A stretch of DNA of 64,000 bases from Streptomyces justiciae. Lineage in GTDB: Bacteria; Actinomycetota; Actinomycetes; Streptomycetales; Streptomycetaceae. Numbering within the stretch: position 1 is the first letter of the stretch; each line of letters opens with the position of its first letter. Positions 32,150-41,100 of the stretch are shown here, piece by piece. Both the position numbers and the translations under genes were made by a program. The notes under the pieces were generated by a model, which was not told where the DNA came from, searched no databases, and worked only from the letters and a program-made list of their open reading frames with translations. Location: NCBI RefSeq assembly GCF_015163075.1, contig NZ_JADDXU010000016.1:62001-126000 (forward strand). Reading direction: 5' to 3'.

Positions 32150-33955
32150 TCAGCGGCGGGCATATTCGCGGAAGCCGCGGCCGGTCTTGCGGCCGAGGCA
32201 GCCCGCGGCCACCAGGTGCTCCAGGAGCGGGGCCGGGGCCAGGCCCGGGTCCCGGAACTCGCGGTGCAGGACCTTCTCGATGGCGAGCGAGACGTCGAGT
32301 CCGACGACGTCCAGCAGCTCGAAGGGGCCCATGGGGTAGCCGCCGCCGAGCTTCATCGCGGCGTCGATGTCGTCGAGGGAGGCGTAGTGCTCCTCGACCA
32401 TCTTGATGGCGTTGTTGAGGTACGGGAACAGGAGCGCGTTCACGATGAAGCCGGCCCGGTCGCCGCAGTCCACCGCGTGCTTGCGGATCTTGGCGCAGAC
32501 CTCGCGGACCGTCGCGTGGACGTCGTCGGCGGTCAGCACCGTGCGCACGACCTCGACCAGCTTCATCGCCGGGGCGGGGTTGAAGAAGTGCATGCCGATC
32601 ACGTCCTGCGGGCGCGAGGTGGCGCGGGCGCAGGCGACGACCGGGAGTGAGGAGGTGGTGGTGGCCAGGACCGCGCCCGGCTTGCAGACCTTGTCCAGCG
32701 TCTGGAACAGCTGCTGCTTGACCTCCAGGTCCTCGGCGACGGCCTCCAGGGCCAGGTCGACGTCCGCGAAGGCGTCGTAGGAGCCCGCCGGGGTGATCAG
32801 GTCCAGGGTCTGCGCGGCGGCCTCGGCGGTCATCCGGCCCTTGTCGACCGAGCGCGAGAGCGACTTGCCGATACGGGCCTTGGCGGCCTGTGCCTTCTCC
32901 TCGCTGCGGGCGGCGAGGACGACCTGGTACCCGGCCTTGGCGAAGACCTCGGCGATGCCGGACGCCATGGTGCCGGAGCCCGCGACACCGACGGAGCGGA
33001 CCGTGCGGCCCTGGGCCTGGGAGCCGCCCTCGGCAGGCGTCAGGGCGTCCGGGACGACCGTCGCGCTGCCCGGTGCCTCGTAGGAGTAGAAGCCGCGGCC
33101 CGACTTACGGCCCGTCAGGCCCGCCTCGCTGAGCTGCTTGAGGATCGGGGCGGGGGCGTGCAGCCGGTCGTGGGACTCGGCGTACATCGCGTCCAGGACG
33201 GTGCGCGCGGTGTCGATGCCGATCAGGTCGAGCAGGGCGAGCGGGCCCATCGGCAGTCCGCAGCCGAGCCGCATCGCGGCGTCGATGTCCTCGCGGGAGG
33301 CGTACTTCGCCTCGTACATCGCGGCGGCCTGGTTGAGGTAGCCGAACAGCAGCCCGTCGGCGACGAAACCGGGCCGGTCGCCGACCGCGACGGGCTCCTT
33401 GCCCAGGTCGAGCGCGAGATCGGTGACCGCAGTGACGGCATGCGGTGCGGTCAGCACCGAGGAGACCACCTCGACCAGCTTCATCGCGGGCGCCGGGTTG
33501 AAGAAGTGCAGGCCGAGCACGCGCTCCGGACGGGCCGAGTCGGCCGCGAGCCGGGTGACGGACAGCGCGTTGGTGCCGGTCGCCAGGATCGTCTCGGGTC
33601 GCACGATGCCGTCGAGTTCACGGAAGATCTGGTGCTTGATCTCGTACGACTCCGGGACCACCTCGATGACCAGGTCCGCGCCGGCCGCGGTGCGCAGGTC
33701 GGTGGAGGTGCGGACCCGGGCGAGAACGTCCGCGCGCTGCTCCTCGGTCAGCCGGCCGCGGGCCACGGCCCGGCCGGTGGAGGTCTCCAGGGCGGCGACG
33801 GCCTGGGCGGTCGCGGCCTCGCTGATGTCGATGCCGAGGACCGTGCGGCCGGCCTTGGCGAGGACCTCGGCGATGCCGGTGCCCATGGTGCCGAGGCCGA
33901 CGACGGCGACGGTCTGGATCGGGGACAGAGGGGTGTCGGACAGGGGAGCGGCCAT
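32150..33955 (-). CDS. Tandem-duplicated 3-hydroxybutyryl-CoA dehydrogenase
   Basis: 601 residues, twice the ~285 of ordinary enzymes. Each half has its own NAD-binding motif (GLGTMGTGIAE at 20, GSGTMASGIAE near 330), its own catalytic stretch HFFNPAPAMKLVEVV, and its own C-terminal helical domain ending in GRKSGRGFYSYE or GRKTGRGFREYA. Both halves keep the catalytic His, so both may be active. It interconverts acetoacetyl-CoA and 3-hydroxybutyryl-CoA, one step before crotonyl-CoA, so it feeds Ccr. ATG 33955 begins the family match. Confidence 0.93.
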   Translation of the reverse strand: MAAPLSDTPLSPIQTVAVVGLGTMGTGIAEVLAKAGRTVLGIDISEAATAQAVAALETSTGRAVARGRLTEEQRADVLARVRTSTDLRTAAGADLVIEVVPESYEIKHQIFRELDGIVRPETILATGTNALSVTRLAADSARPERVLGLHFFNPAPAMKLVEVVSSVLTAPHAVTAVTDLALDLGKEPVAVGDRPGFVADGLLFGYLNQAAAMYEAKYASREDIDAAMRLGCGLPMGPLALLDLIGIDTARTVLDAMYAESHDRLHAPAPILKQLSEAGLTGRKSGRGFYSYEAPGSATVVPDALTPAEGGSQAQGRTVRSVGVAGSGTMASGIAEVFAKAGYQVVLAARSEEKAQAAKARIGKSLSRSVDKGRMTAEAAAQTLDLITPAGSYDAFADVDLALEAVAEDLEVKQQLFQTLDKVCKPGAVLATTTSSLPVVACARATSRPQDVIGMHFFNPAPAMKLVEVVRTVLTADDVHATVREVCAKIRKHAVDCGDRAGFIVNALLFPYLNNAIKMVEEHYASLDDIDAAMKLGGGYPMGPFELLDVVGLDVSLAIEKVLHREFRDPGLAPAPLLEHLVAAGCLGRKTGRGFREYARR

Positions 33956-34164
33956 CGCGGGACTCCAGGAATGAGGGTGACGACTGGGAGCGCGACCCGG
34001 TACGCCGAAGGGCGCACCGGGTGCGTGGAACATGCGAGATGCGGGTGTTGCCGGGCTACTTGCGCACACGCCCGGTGGTGCGATGCCGTCGTCGCGGGCG
34101 TGCACACGCCCGGAGAACGGTGAAGCCGACCGGCCCTGTCCCAAGCCGCGTCGTACTGAAGTAC

Positions 34165-34181
34165 CGGTACCTGAGGTACCG
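34165..34181. promoter_or_regulatory. 7-3-7 palindrome in the hbd / HEAT-protein divergent gap
   Basis: CGGTACC-TGA-GGTACCG lies in the 389-bp gap 33956-34344, with GTACCGGTAC (34161-34170) overlapping its left arm. The gap otherwise shows no gene, only a GGGTAAC direct repeat around 34239 and 34268. Candidate operator for the divergent dehydrogenase and HEAT-repeat genes. Confidence 0.4.
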
Positions 34182-34344
34182 AACCGACTGCTCTTGCGGC
34201 GGCTGCGTCACCAGGCCACCGCAAGGAGTTCCGCGAGTGGGTAACTCGCTCGATTGAGCTTAACCCGCGGGTAACGAGCGCGCCAGCCCCCGGTCTTTGT
34301 GATGTACGTCCCTCGCCCCCTTTGCCCCGCCTAGGCTGCCCTTC

Positions 34345-34920
34345 ATGGACGAAGAGTTGCGATCACTCACGGAGCGCTTACGGCAGGAGTCGGGGGCGTC
34401 GGCGGTCTACGAGCGGCTGGCGAAGACGAAGGACCTCGACGAGCTGGCGGCGGTGCTGACCGAGCCCGGACAGCCGCTGTGGGCACGGGAGCTGGCCGCG
34501 TTCCGCCTGGGATTGGCCGGCGACTCCCGTGCCTTCGAGGCCCTCGTCCTGCTGCTCAACCACCGTGACCCGCAGCGCTGCGCCTCCGCCGCCCACGCCC
34601 TGGCCCGCCTCGGCGACCCGCGCACCGCCCGCGCGGCGGCGGCCCTGGCCACCAACGAACTGCGGGTCGCCTACGCCCTGCACCCGGTGCGGCTGCTCGC
34701 CGAACTGCGCGCGCCCGAGTCCGTCCCCGCCCTCATCACCACCCTGGAGCGACGCCTGCGCCCGCACGACCCCTACCGCCGCGTGGCACTCGCCTGCGTC
34801 GAAGGCCTCGGCACCCTCGGCGACGCCCGCGCCAGACCCGTACTGTACGAGGCTCTGGCGCATCCGGCGCTGGCGGAGGCGGCGGTGCACGCGCTGGCGC
34901 GGATTCCTAGCGCGCGGTGA
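34345..34920 (+). CDS. HEAT-repeat protein
   Basis: 191 residues, nearly all helical, built of repeated ~30-residue units (for example LWARELAAFRLGLAGDSRAFEALVLLL, then CASAAHALARLGDP). HEAT repeats form curved scaffolds for protein binding; no enzymatic motif is present. The last 14 bases overlap the convergent GNAT gene. The partner is unknown. Confidence 0.82.
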   Translation: MDEELRSLTERLRQESGASAVYERLAKTKDLDELAAVLTEPGQPLWARELAAFRLGLAGDSRAFEALVLLLNHRDPQRCASAAHALARLGDPRTARAAAALATNELRVAYALHPVRLLAELRAPESVPALITTLERRLRPHDPYRRVALACVEGLGTLGDARARPVLYEALAHPALAEAAVHALARIPSAR

Positions 34921-35428
34921 GGCTCTTGACGTACCGCACCTCGGGCACCGGAACCCCGTCCACCTCGAACGGCTCCTCGGCGCCGTCGGGGTGGAACCCC
35001 GCCCGTTCGTAGAAGGCACGGGCACGGGTGTTGCCCGCGAGGACCCAGAGGTACAGCCGCGAGTGACCAGCGGCCGCGCACTGTCGTACCGCCTCCTGGA
35101 GCAGGGCGTGTCCGATGCCGCCGCCGAACCGCGCCGCGTCGACGTAGATCGCGTACAACTCGGCGTCGGACGTGCGCACTTCACCGTCCCGGTACGGACC
35201 GTGCGCGGCCCACCCCACAAGCTCGCCGTCCCGTTCCGCGACGAGGTTCACCACGCTGCCGTCGGACTGCCGGAAGCGCTCGCGACGGCGCTCGGCGTCC
35301 TCGGCCACGCTCAGCGCGTCCAGATACGGCTGCGGCATCAGCCCCCGGTACGCGGTCTGCCAGCCCCGGATGCGGATCTCGGCGACGCGCTCGCAGTCGT
35401 CGAGCGTCATCTCCCGGACCTGGATCAC
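34907..35428 (-). CDS. GNAT-family N-acetyltransferase
   Basis: 173 residues, one GNAT domain. The acetyl-CoA pyrophosphate loop is GGGIGHALLQEA (R/Q-x-x-G-x-G/A pattern), followed by the helix AAAGHSRLYLWVLAGNTRARAFYERAGF, the usual end of the fold. The acceptor is unknown. The start overlaps the stop of the RidA gene by 4 nt. Confidence 0.9.
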   Translation of the reverse strand: MIQVREMTLDDCERVAEIRIRGWQTAYRGLMPQPYLDALSVAEDAERRRERFRQSDGSVVNLVAERDGELVGWAAHGPYRDGEVRTSDAELYAIYVDAARFGGGIGHALLQEAVRQCAAAGHSRLYLWVLAGNTRARAFYERAGFHPDGAEEPFEVDGVPVPEVRYVKSLTAR

Positions 35429-35823
35429 GGGGCGATCACCGCGAACGCCTCGACCTCCATCAGGAACTCGGGCCGCACCAGCGACGCGACCTGCACCGCC
35501 GAGGCGGCCGGCAACCGGTCGTCGGGTATGTGCGCGGCGCGGGCCGCCCGGATCGCCGGCATGTGTGCCATGTCCGTGACGAAGTAGGTGAGCTTGACGA
35601 CGTCGTCGAAGGTCGCCCCCGCGGCGGCGAGAGCGCGGCGGAGGTTCTCGAAGACCTGGCGGGCCTGCGCGGCCGCGTCGCCCTCGCCGACGAGCTTGCC
35701 GTTCTCGTCCAGGGCGAGCTGGCCGGAGATCGCTACGAACGTGCCGGTGCCCATGACGACGTGGGAGTACTGGGCGGCGGGGGCGAGCCCGTCGGGGGCG
35801 GGAATCCTGGTCAGCTCACTCAT
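35425..35823 (-). CDS. RidA-family (YjgF/UK114) protein
   Basis: 132 residues from ATG 35823 (the frame is open to 35841). AISGQLALDENGKLVGEGDAAAQ, VVKLTYFVTDM and ALVRPEFLMEVEAFA are RidA stretches. RidA trimers hydrolyse reactive 2-aminoacrylate-type imines; some homologues have other roles. The conserved Arg expected before the C-terminal PEFLMEVEA is seen in SLVRPEFL. Operon with the GNAT gene. Confidence 0.9.
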   Translation of the reverse strand: MSELTRIPAPDGLAPAAQYSHVVMGTGTFVAISGQLALDENGKLVGEGDAAAQARQVFENLRRALAAAGATFDDVVKLTYFVTDMAHMPAIRAARAAHIPDDRLPAASAVQVASLVRPEFLMEVEAFAVIAP

Positions 35824-35880
35824 GCGTCCATGGTGGACCATGGGTCTGACAACGCCCGCCCCCGCGGGATCAGATGGCGC

Positions 35881-37452
35881 TCAGCCGCGGAAGCCGAGCA
35901 TGCCGTGCAGCGTCGAGCCGCGCGACGCCGACGACGTCGAGCTCAGCGGCTTCGGGTCGGGCAGCGCGTCGCACACCGCGTCCACCTCGCCGCCACTGCG
36001 CGGCACCGTGCCGTCGGTCAGGTACGCCGCCAGGTGCTTGTCCAGGCAGGCGTTCCCGCTCAGCGTGATGCCGTGGTTCCCGCCGCCCTGCTCGACCACC
36101 AGGCTGGAGCCGTGCAGCAGACGGTGGACCATCACTCCGCCCTGGTACGGGGTGGCCGCGTCGTTCGTCGCCTGGAAGAGCAGCACCGGCGGCAGATCGC
36201 CGTTGGCGACGTCCACGGGCTCCAGGGAGCCGGTCGGCCAGAACGCGCACGGCGCGTTGTACCAGGCGTTGTTCCAGGTCATGAACGGCGCCTTCTTGTA
36301 CACCGCCCAGTTGTCGTTCCGCCACTGGCTCCAGTCGCGCGGCCAGTCGGCGTCACGGCACTGCACCGAGGTGTAGATGCTGTAGCCGTTGTCGCCGGAG
36401 GCGTCGACGGCGGCGAAGTTCTCGTACGCCTCGACCAGCGGGTCGGCGTTCTTGTCGTTCACGTACGCGGCGAACGCCTCGGCCAGATAGGGCCAGTAGC
36501 CGTTGTAGTAGCCGCCCGGGATGAAGGTGTCCTCGAACTCCGAGGCGCCGACCTTCCCGCCCGCGGGCTTCTTCGCCAGCTGGGCCCGCACCTTGTACCA
36601 CTTGGCCTCGATCTTCGCCGGATCGGTGCCGAGCTTGTACGTTGCGTCGTACTTGGCGACCCACGCCATGAACGCGAGGTGGCGGTCGTTGAAGGCGTAG
36701 TCCTGGCCGAGGTTGTCGTCGTACCAGACGCCGGTCGGGTCGACGATCGAGTCCAGGACCAGACGTCGTACGCGCTCCGGGAAGAGCTTGGCGTAGACCG
36801 CGCCCAGGTAGGTGCCGTACGAGTAACCGAAGTAGTTGATCTTCTTCGCGCCCAGCGCCGCGCGGATCGAGTCCATGTCACGCACGGCCTGGACCGTGTT
36901 GATGTACGGCAGCAGGTCGGCGTACTTCTTGCCGCAGGCGGTCGCGAAGGACTTGGCGCGCTGGAGGTTGGCCTTCTCGATCGCGGGGGTGCTCGGCACC
37001 GAGTCGGGGCGGACGGGGTTGAAGTGGCCGGGCTTGCAGTCGAGGGCCGGCTTGCTCTTGCCCACACCGCGCGGGTCGAAGCCGATGACGTCGTACTGCG
37101 CCGCGACCGCCTTGGGCAGCGAGCCCGCCACGAAGCCGGCCAGCGTCAGACCGCTGCCGCCGGGACCGCCGGGGTTGACCAGCAGCGGGCCCTGGGACTT
37201 CTTCGCGGTGTGCGGGACACGGGACAGCGCGAGCGTGATCTGCCGCCCGTGCGGGTCGTCGTGGTCGAGTGGGACCTTGAGGGACGCGCACTGGAGCGTC
37301 GGGTAGTTCGTGGTGCCGCAGCTCTTCCAGGTGAGCTTCGCGGCCGGAGCGGTGTCCGCGGTGCGCGGAGTGCTCGCGTCGGCGGGCAGGGCGGTGAAAC
37401 TCCCGGCCATGACGACAGCGGCGCCGCACAGCACGGCTGCGCGTTTTCTCAT
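35881..37452 (-). CDS. Secreted alpha/beta hydrolase, tripeptidyl aminopeptidase-like
   Basis: 523 residues. Signal peptide MRKRAAVLCGAAVVMAGSF with a likely cut after the ASA/ADA region. Alpha/beta hydrolase core: oxyanion NPGGPGGSG, nucleophile GYSYGTY, acid in NDAATPY, catalytic His in GGGNHGI. The C-terminal TAP-like domain is present. Streptomyces enzymes of this family remove tripeptides from secreted proteins or activate zymogens. ATG 37452 has GGAGGA ten bases upstream. Confidence 0.92.
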   Translation of the reverse strand: MRKRAAVLCGAAVVMAGSFTALPADASTPRTADTAPAAKLTWKSCGTTNYPTLQCASLKVPLDHDDPHGRQITLALSRVPHTAKKSQGPLLVNPGGPGGSGLTLAGFVAGSLPKAVAAQYDVIGFDPRGVGKSKPALDCKPGHFNPVRPDSVPSTPAIEKANLQRAKSFATACGKKYADLLPYINTVQAVRDMDSIRAALGAKKINYFGYSYGTYLGAVYAKLFPERVRRLVLDSIVDPTGVWYDDNLGQDYAFNDRHLAFMAWVAKYDATYKLGTDPAKIEAKWYKVRAQLAKKPAGGKVGASEFEDTFIPGGYYNGYWPYLAEAFAAYVNDKNADPLVEAYENFAAVDASGDNGYSIYTSVQCRDADWPRDWSQWRNDNWAVYKKAPFMTWNNAWYNAPCAFWPTGSLEPVDVANGDLPPVLLFQATNDAATPYQGGVMVHRLLHGSSLVVEQGGGNHGITLSGNACLDKHLAAYLTDGTVPRSGGEVDAVCDALPDPKPLSSTSSASRGSTLHGMLGFRG

Positions 37453-37572
37453 GGAGTCCTCCCAGGACGGAGGTTGGCGGACCGCGAATGTCACGGTCCA
37501 TGCCGCATCGTTCCGGAAAGGCCGCTCGGAGGAACGGATTCATCGCGTAATTCACTGTTTCGGCACCGAAAT

Positions 37573-37590
37573 GGCTGAGATGCCTCAGCC
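37573..37590 (-). terminator. Short hairpin at the Nudix stop codon
   Basis: GGCTGAG (37573-37579) pairs with CTCAGCC (37584-37590) and overlaps the stop of the Nudix gene ending at 37585. Possible weak terminator on the minus strand. Confidence 0.3.
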
Positions 37591-38052
37591 GAGATGAGGA
37601 CCGTCCCGCCCTTCGACAGCATGGGCGATCCTCATCCGCGTCGACGGGTGCATACGCAGCGCGGCGAGCTCACGCAGCGGGACGAAACGGACCGTGCGGG
37701 ACTCCTCGCTGGTCCGCAACCGGCCACCGGTGACAGCTCCGTGGAAGACCAGTGAGCACTCCTGGCTCACGGTTCCGTCGTCGTACGAGGTGACGTGCCG
37801 CGGGTCGGAGTACAGGCCGACCAGCCCGGTGACCACGATGTCCAGGCCGGTCTCCTCACGCACCTCCCGCACCGCGGCCTGGGTGAACGACTCGCCCACG
37901 TCGACGAGTCCGCCCGGCAGCGCCCAGAACCCGTCGTCCGACCGTTCGATGAGGAGCAGGTCTCCCGCCTCGTCGCGCACCACCGCGCTGACGACCGGCC
38001 ACAGCCGGTTGGCGACCGGGGCCTCGGGGTCGTCGAAGTGGTCCTGCTTCAC
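37585..38052 (-). CDS. Nudix hydrolase divergent from the TIR-STAND gene
   Basis: 155 residues with a complete Nudix box: GGLVDVGES followed by REVREETGL fits G-x5-E-x7-REUxEExGU exactly. Substrate unknown. It is divergent from the TIR/STAND gene with only 91 bp between the two starts, so they may share regulation. Because TIR domains cleave NAD and many Nudix enzymes hydrolyse NAD or ADP-ribose derivatives, a functional link is possible but not shown. Confidence 0.9.
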   Translation of the reverse strand: MKQDHFDDPEAPVANRLWPVVSAVVRDEAGDLLLIERSDDGFWALPGGLVDVGESFTQAAVREVREETGLDIVVTGLVGLYSDPRHVTSYDDGTVSQECSLVFHGAVTGGRLRTSEESRTVRFVPLRELAALRMHPSTRMRIAHAVEGRDGPHLG

Positions 38053-38143
38053 GCCGCCTCCTGCGCAGTTCGTGGGAAAGAAGGTGATGACGGGTCGTCA
38101 CCGGGCATGATGCGCCCGTCCGAGTGTGCCGTGGGGGAGCGTC

Positions 38144-41100
38144 ATGGGCAGGGTTTTCATCAGCTATCACGCCGACGACGGCGCAGCCACGGCGCACCGC
38201 CTCGTCGAGACCCTCCGGGCGGCCGGGTACGAGGACTGCTTCGCCTACGCGCTGCCCGGCCACGGCATAGCCGTCTCCTACCCCTGGCGCGACGAACTGC
38301 GCCGCAACCTGCTGGCCGCCGAGGCGCTCGTGGTGGTCACCACGCCGGGCTCCGCCGCCGAGTGGTGCGTCTGGGAGGTCTCCGTCTTCCGGGAGCGCAA
38401 ACCCTCGGCGCCCGTGGTCGAGCTGAGGGTCGACGGGGCTCAGGGCCGGGCGCTGCTGGACACTCTGCAAGCGCTGAAGGTCCGTCCCGGCGACCCGCGG
38501 TCCATGGCGGACGCCGAACGCGCGATCCTCAAGCGGCTCGCCGAGGGCGGCGTCTCCCGCGGAGCCGCCCTGACCGCCATCTTCCCGGGGCTGAACCCCT
38601 TTCAGGAGGAGCACGCCCGTGTCTTCTTCGGCCGGGACGAGGACATCGACGCGCTCACCCGACCGCTGCTGGGCCGCCGCCGCAACGGCGCCCTGGCCGT
38701 CATCGGGCCCTCAGGCGCGGGCAAGTCCTCACTCGTACGCGCCGGCCTGGTACCGGCCCTGCGCTCACGCCCGGCCGCTTCCGACGGAAGCGCCCCCTTC
38801 TGGATCGTCCTCGGCCCGGTGACCCCCGCGCGCGGTGGCCTCGCAGCCCTCGCGCACGCTATTGCCGAGGTACGCCGGGACCTGGGGTTCGGTGCGGACA
38901 CCGGGCCGCTCGTGCTCCAGCGGCTACGGGAACGCCCCGAAGGCCTCGCCGAGACCCTCGACGGCATCTCCGCGCGCGTGCCGGACGCGCGGCTCCTCGT
39001 GATCGTCGACCAGGCCGAGGAACTGCTGCTGCCCGAGGCCGACACGGACGCTGCGCTGCTCGTCGCCGCGCTGGCCGAGGCGGTACGTCGGAACAGCTGG
39101 CTGGTGTACACCGTGCGGGCCGACTTCCTGGACGCGCTGATGCGGTTCGAGGCCTTCGAGCCGCTGCTGCGCGACCACCATCTCGTCAAGCCGCTCGGCC
39201 GCAGCGAACTGCCCCGGATCGTCAACGCGCCCCTGGACACGCTGGGCTGGCGGCTCGACGACCAGGCCCTCGGCCTCATCCAGGAGGACGCCGCCGGGGA
39301 GGCCCTGCCGCTGCTGGCCTTCGCACTCCAGCGGCTGTGGCGGCACGTCAACCCCGACGGCGTGCGGCCGCCGAGGGACATCACACGGGTCGAGTACGAG
39401 ACCTCGGGCCGGGTCCAGCAAGTCCTCACGGACCAGGCCGAGGAGGCGTTCCGGATCGCCCGTGACAGCCTCACCGACGGTGAGCACAGCACCGTACGGG
39501 ACGCCGAGCGGGCGGTCCTCAAGGCGCTCGGGCGGCTCGTGTCGGTCGACGAGTCGGGCAAGTACACCCGGCGTCCCGTGGCCCTGCACGACCTTCCGGA
39601 ACGTGAACTGCGGTTGCTGCGGCCGTTCGTGGAGTGCCGGGTGCTGACGACGGTCCGGCATCCGGTGGAGCGTGCGCGCTCGGGGGACGCGGGCTGGGAA
39701 CGCTTCACCGAGGACGCCTTCGAGGTTGCCCACGAGAGCCTGTTCGTGCACTGGCCCCGGCTGAGGGAAAACCTGGAACGCGACCACGACGCCCTGCGCG
39801 CACGCCGGGAGATCGAGGAGACGGTCGTCGACTGGTCCCGCTACGGACGGCAGCCGGACCAACTGATACCGGCCTCGCGGCTCATGCGCCTGGTGTCGGT
39901 GTTGTCCGGGCGCATGGGGGAGGCCTTCGCCGCCGCGTGGCCGGAACTGCACGGGACTCTGACCGACCTCCACTTGTCGGGCGCTGCCCTCGACCTCGTT
40001 GCGCAGTCCCTTCAGCGCACGGCGGACGACGAGGTCAGACGGGGTGAGCTCCTGGTCGAGAGCGACCCTCGGGCCGTCCTGCGCCTCCTGGCGGGCGACG
40101 GCTCGGCGCAGGGTGACCTGTTGCTGGGACTGCTGCTCTACGCGCCCGACCTCGACGGCTGGCGGCATCTGCTGCGGCGCGCGATGGCGGCCCACCCTCA
40201 ACTGCGCTGCTTCCGGGCTCAGGAGGCGGGTCTGTGGGGCGTCGCCTGGTCGCCGGACGACACGCTGCTCGTCACGGCGTCCAAGGACGGGTGCGTGCGC
40301 GTGCTTGATGCCGACACCGGTGAGGTGCGGGCGACGTTCCGGCATGCCAGGGAGGCGCGCGGGGACGGGCCGGGGTGGGTGCGGTCGGTGGACTGGTCGC
40401 CGGACGGTGAGTTGATCGCGTCCGTCGCGACGGACGAGACGCTGCGGTTGTGGTCCTGGCCCGGGGGCGACGAGGTGCGGGTGGTGCCGCTCGACGACCG
40501 GCCGTGGTCGGTGCGGTTCTCTCCTGACGGGCGGTACGTGTTGGTCGCGTGCGCGGACGGGACGGCGCGGGTGTGGGAGGCGCGGGGGAGGGGGCGGGAG
40601 CCGGTCAGGACGTGCGTGAGTGTGGATGGGGAGGGGCGGGCTGTTCGGTTGTGGGATGCGGACATCGCTGCCGACGGGCGGGTGGCTACGGCTCGGGAGG
40701 ACGGGGTGATCGACGTTCACGTGCCGGAGGGGGAGGGCGTGAGACACCTGGACTGGGGGGATCCGGCACGGCGGAAGCCGGTCAGGACCGTGCGCTTCAG
40801 ACCGGGGGCCGGCACCATGCTGGCGTGCGGAGACCAGAACAACCAGGTACTCGTGGGCCTCGCGCCCTCGCACGGGGGGTACTCCGATCGCCGCCTCGAC
40901 GGTCACACGGAACAGGTCAGAAGGGTGGCCTGGTCGCCCTCCGGCCAGAGCTTGGCGAGCGCCGGGGCCGACGCGACGGTGCGTACGTGGTATGTGCGCG
41001 GCAGTAAACAACTGGAGGTGCTCCAGGGGCACGCCCAAGGAGTGTGCGACGTCGCCTGGTCCCACCGGGGGCACCGGCTCGCCAGTGCTTCCGATGACGG

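Noticed and set aside
34239..34275. GGGTAAC direct repeat before the HEAT-repeat gene as a SigB-like promoter
   Set aside because: GGGTAA does not match GGGTAC/T and no suitable upstream element is at the right distance.
34378..35220. Antisense frame over the HEAT-repeat and GNAT genes
   Set aside because: Arg-rich shadow of two supported genes with no motif.
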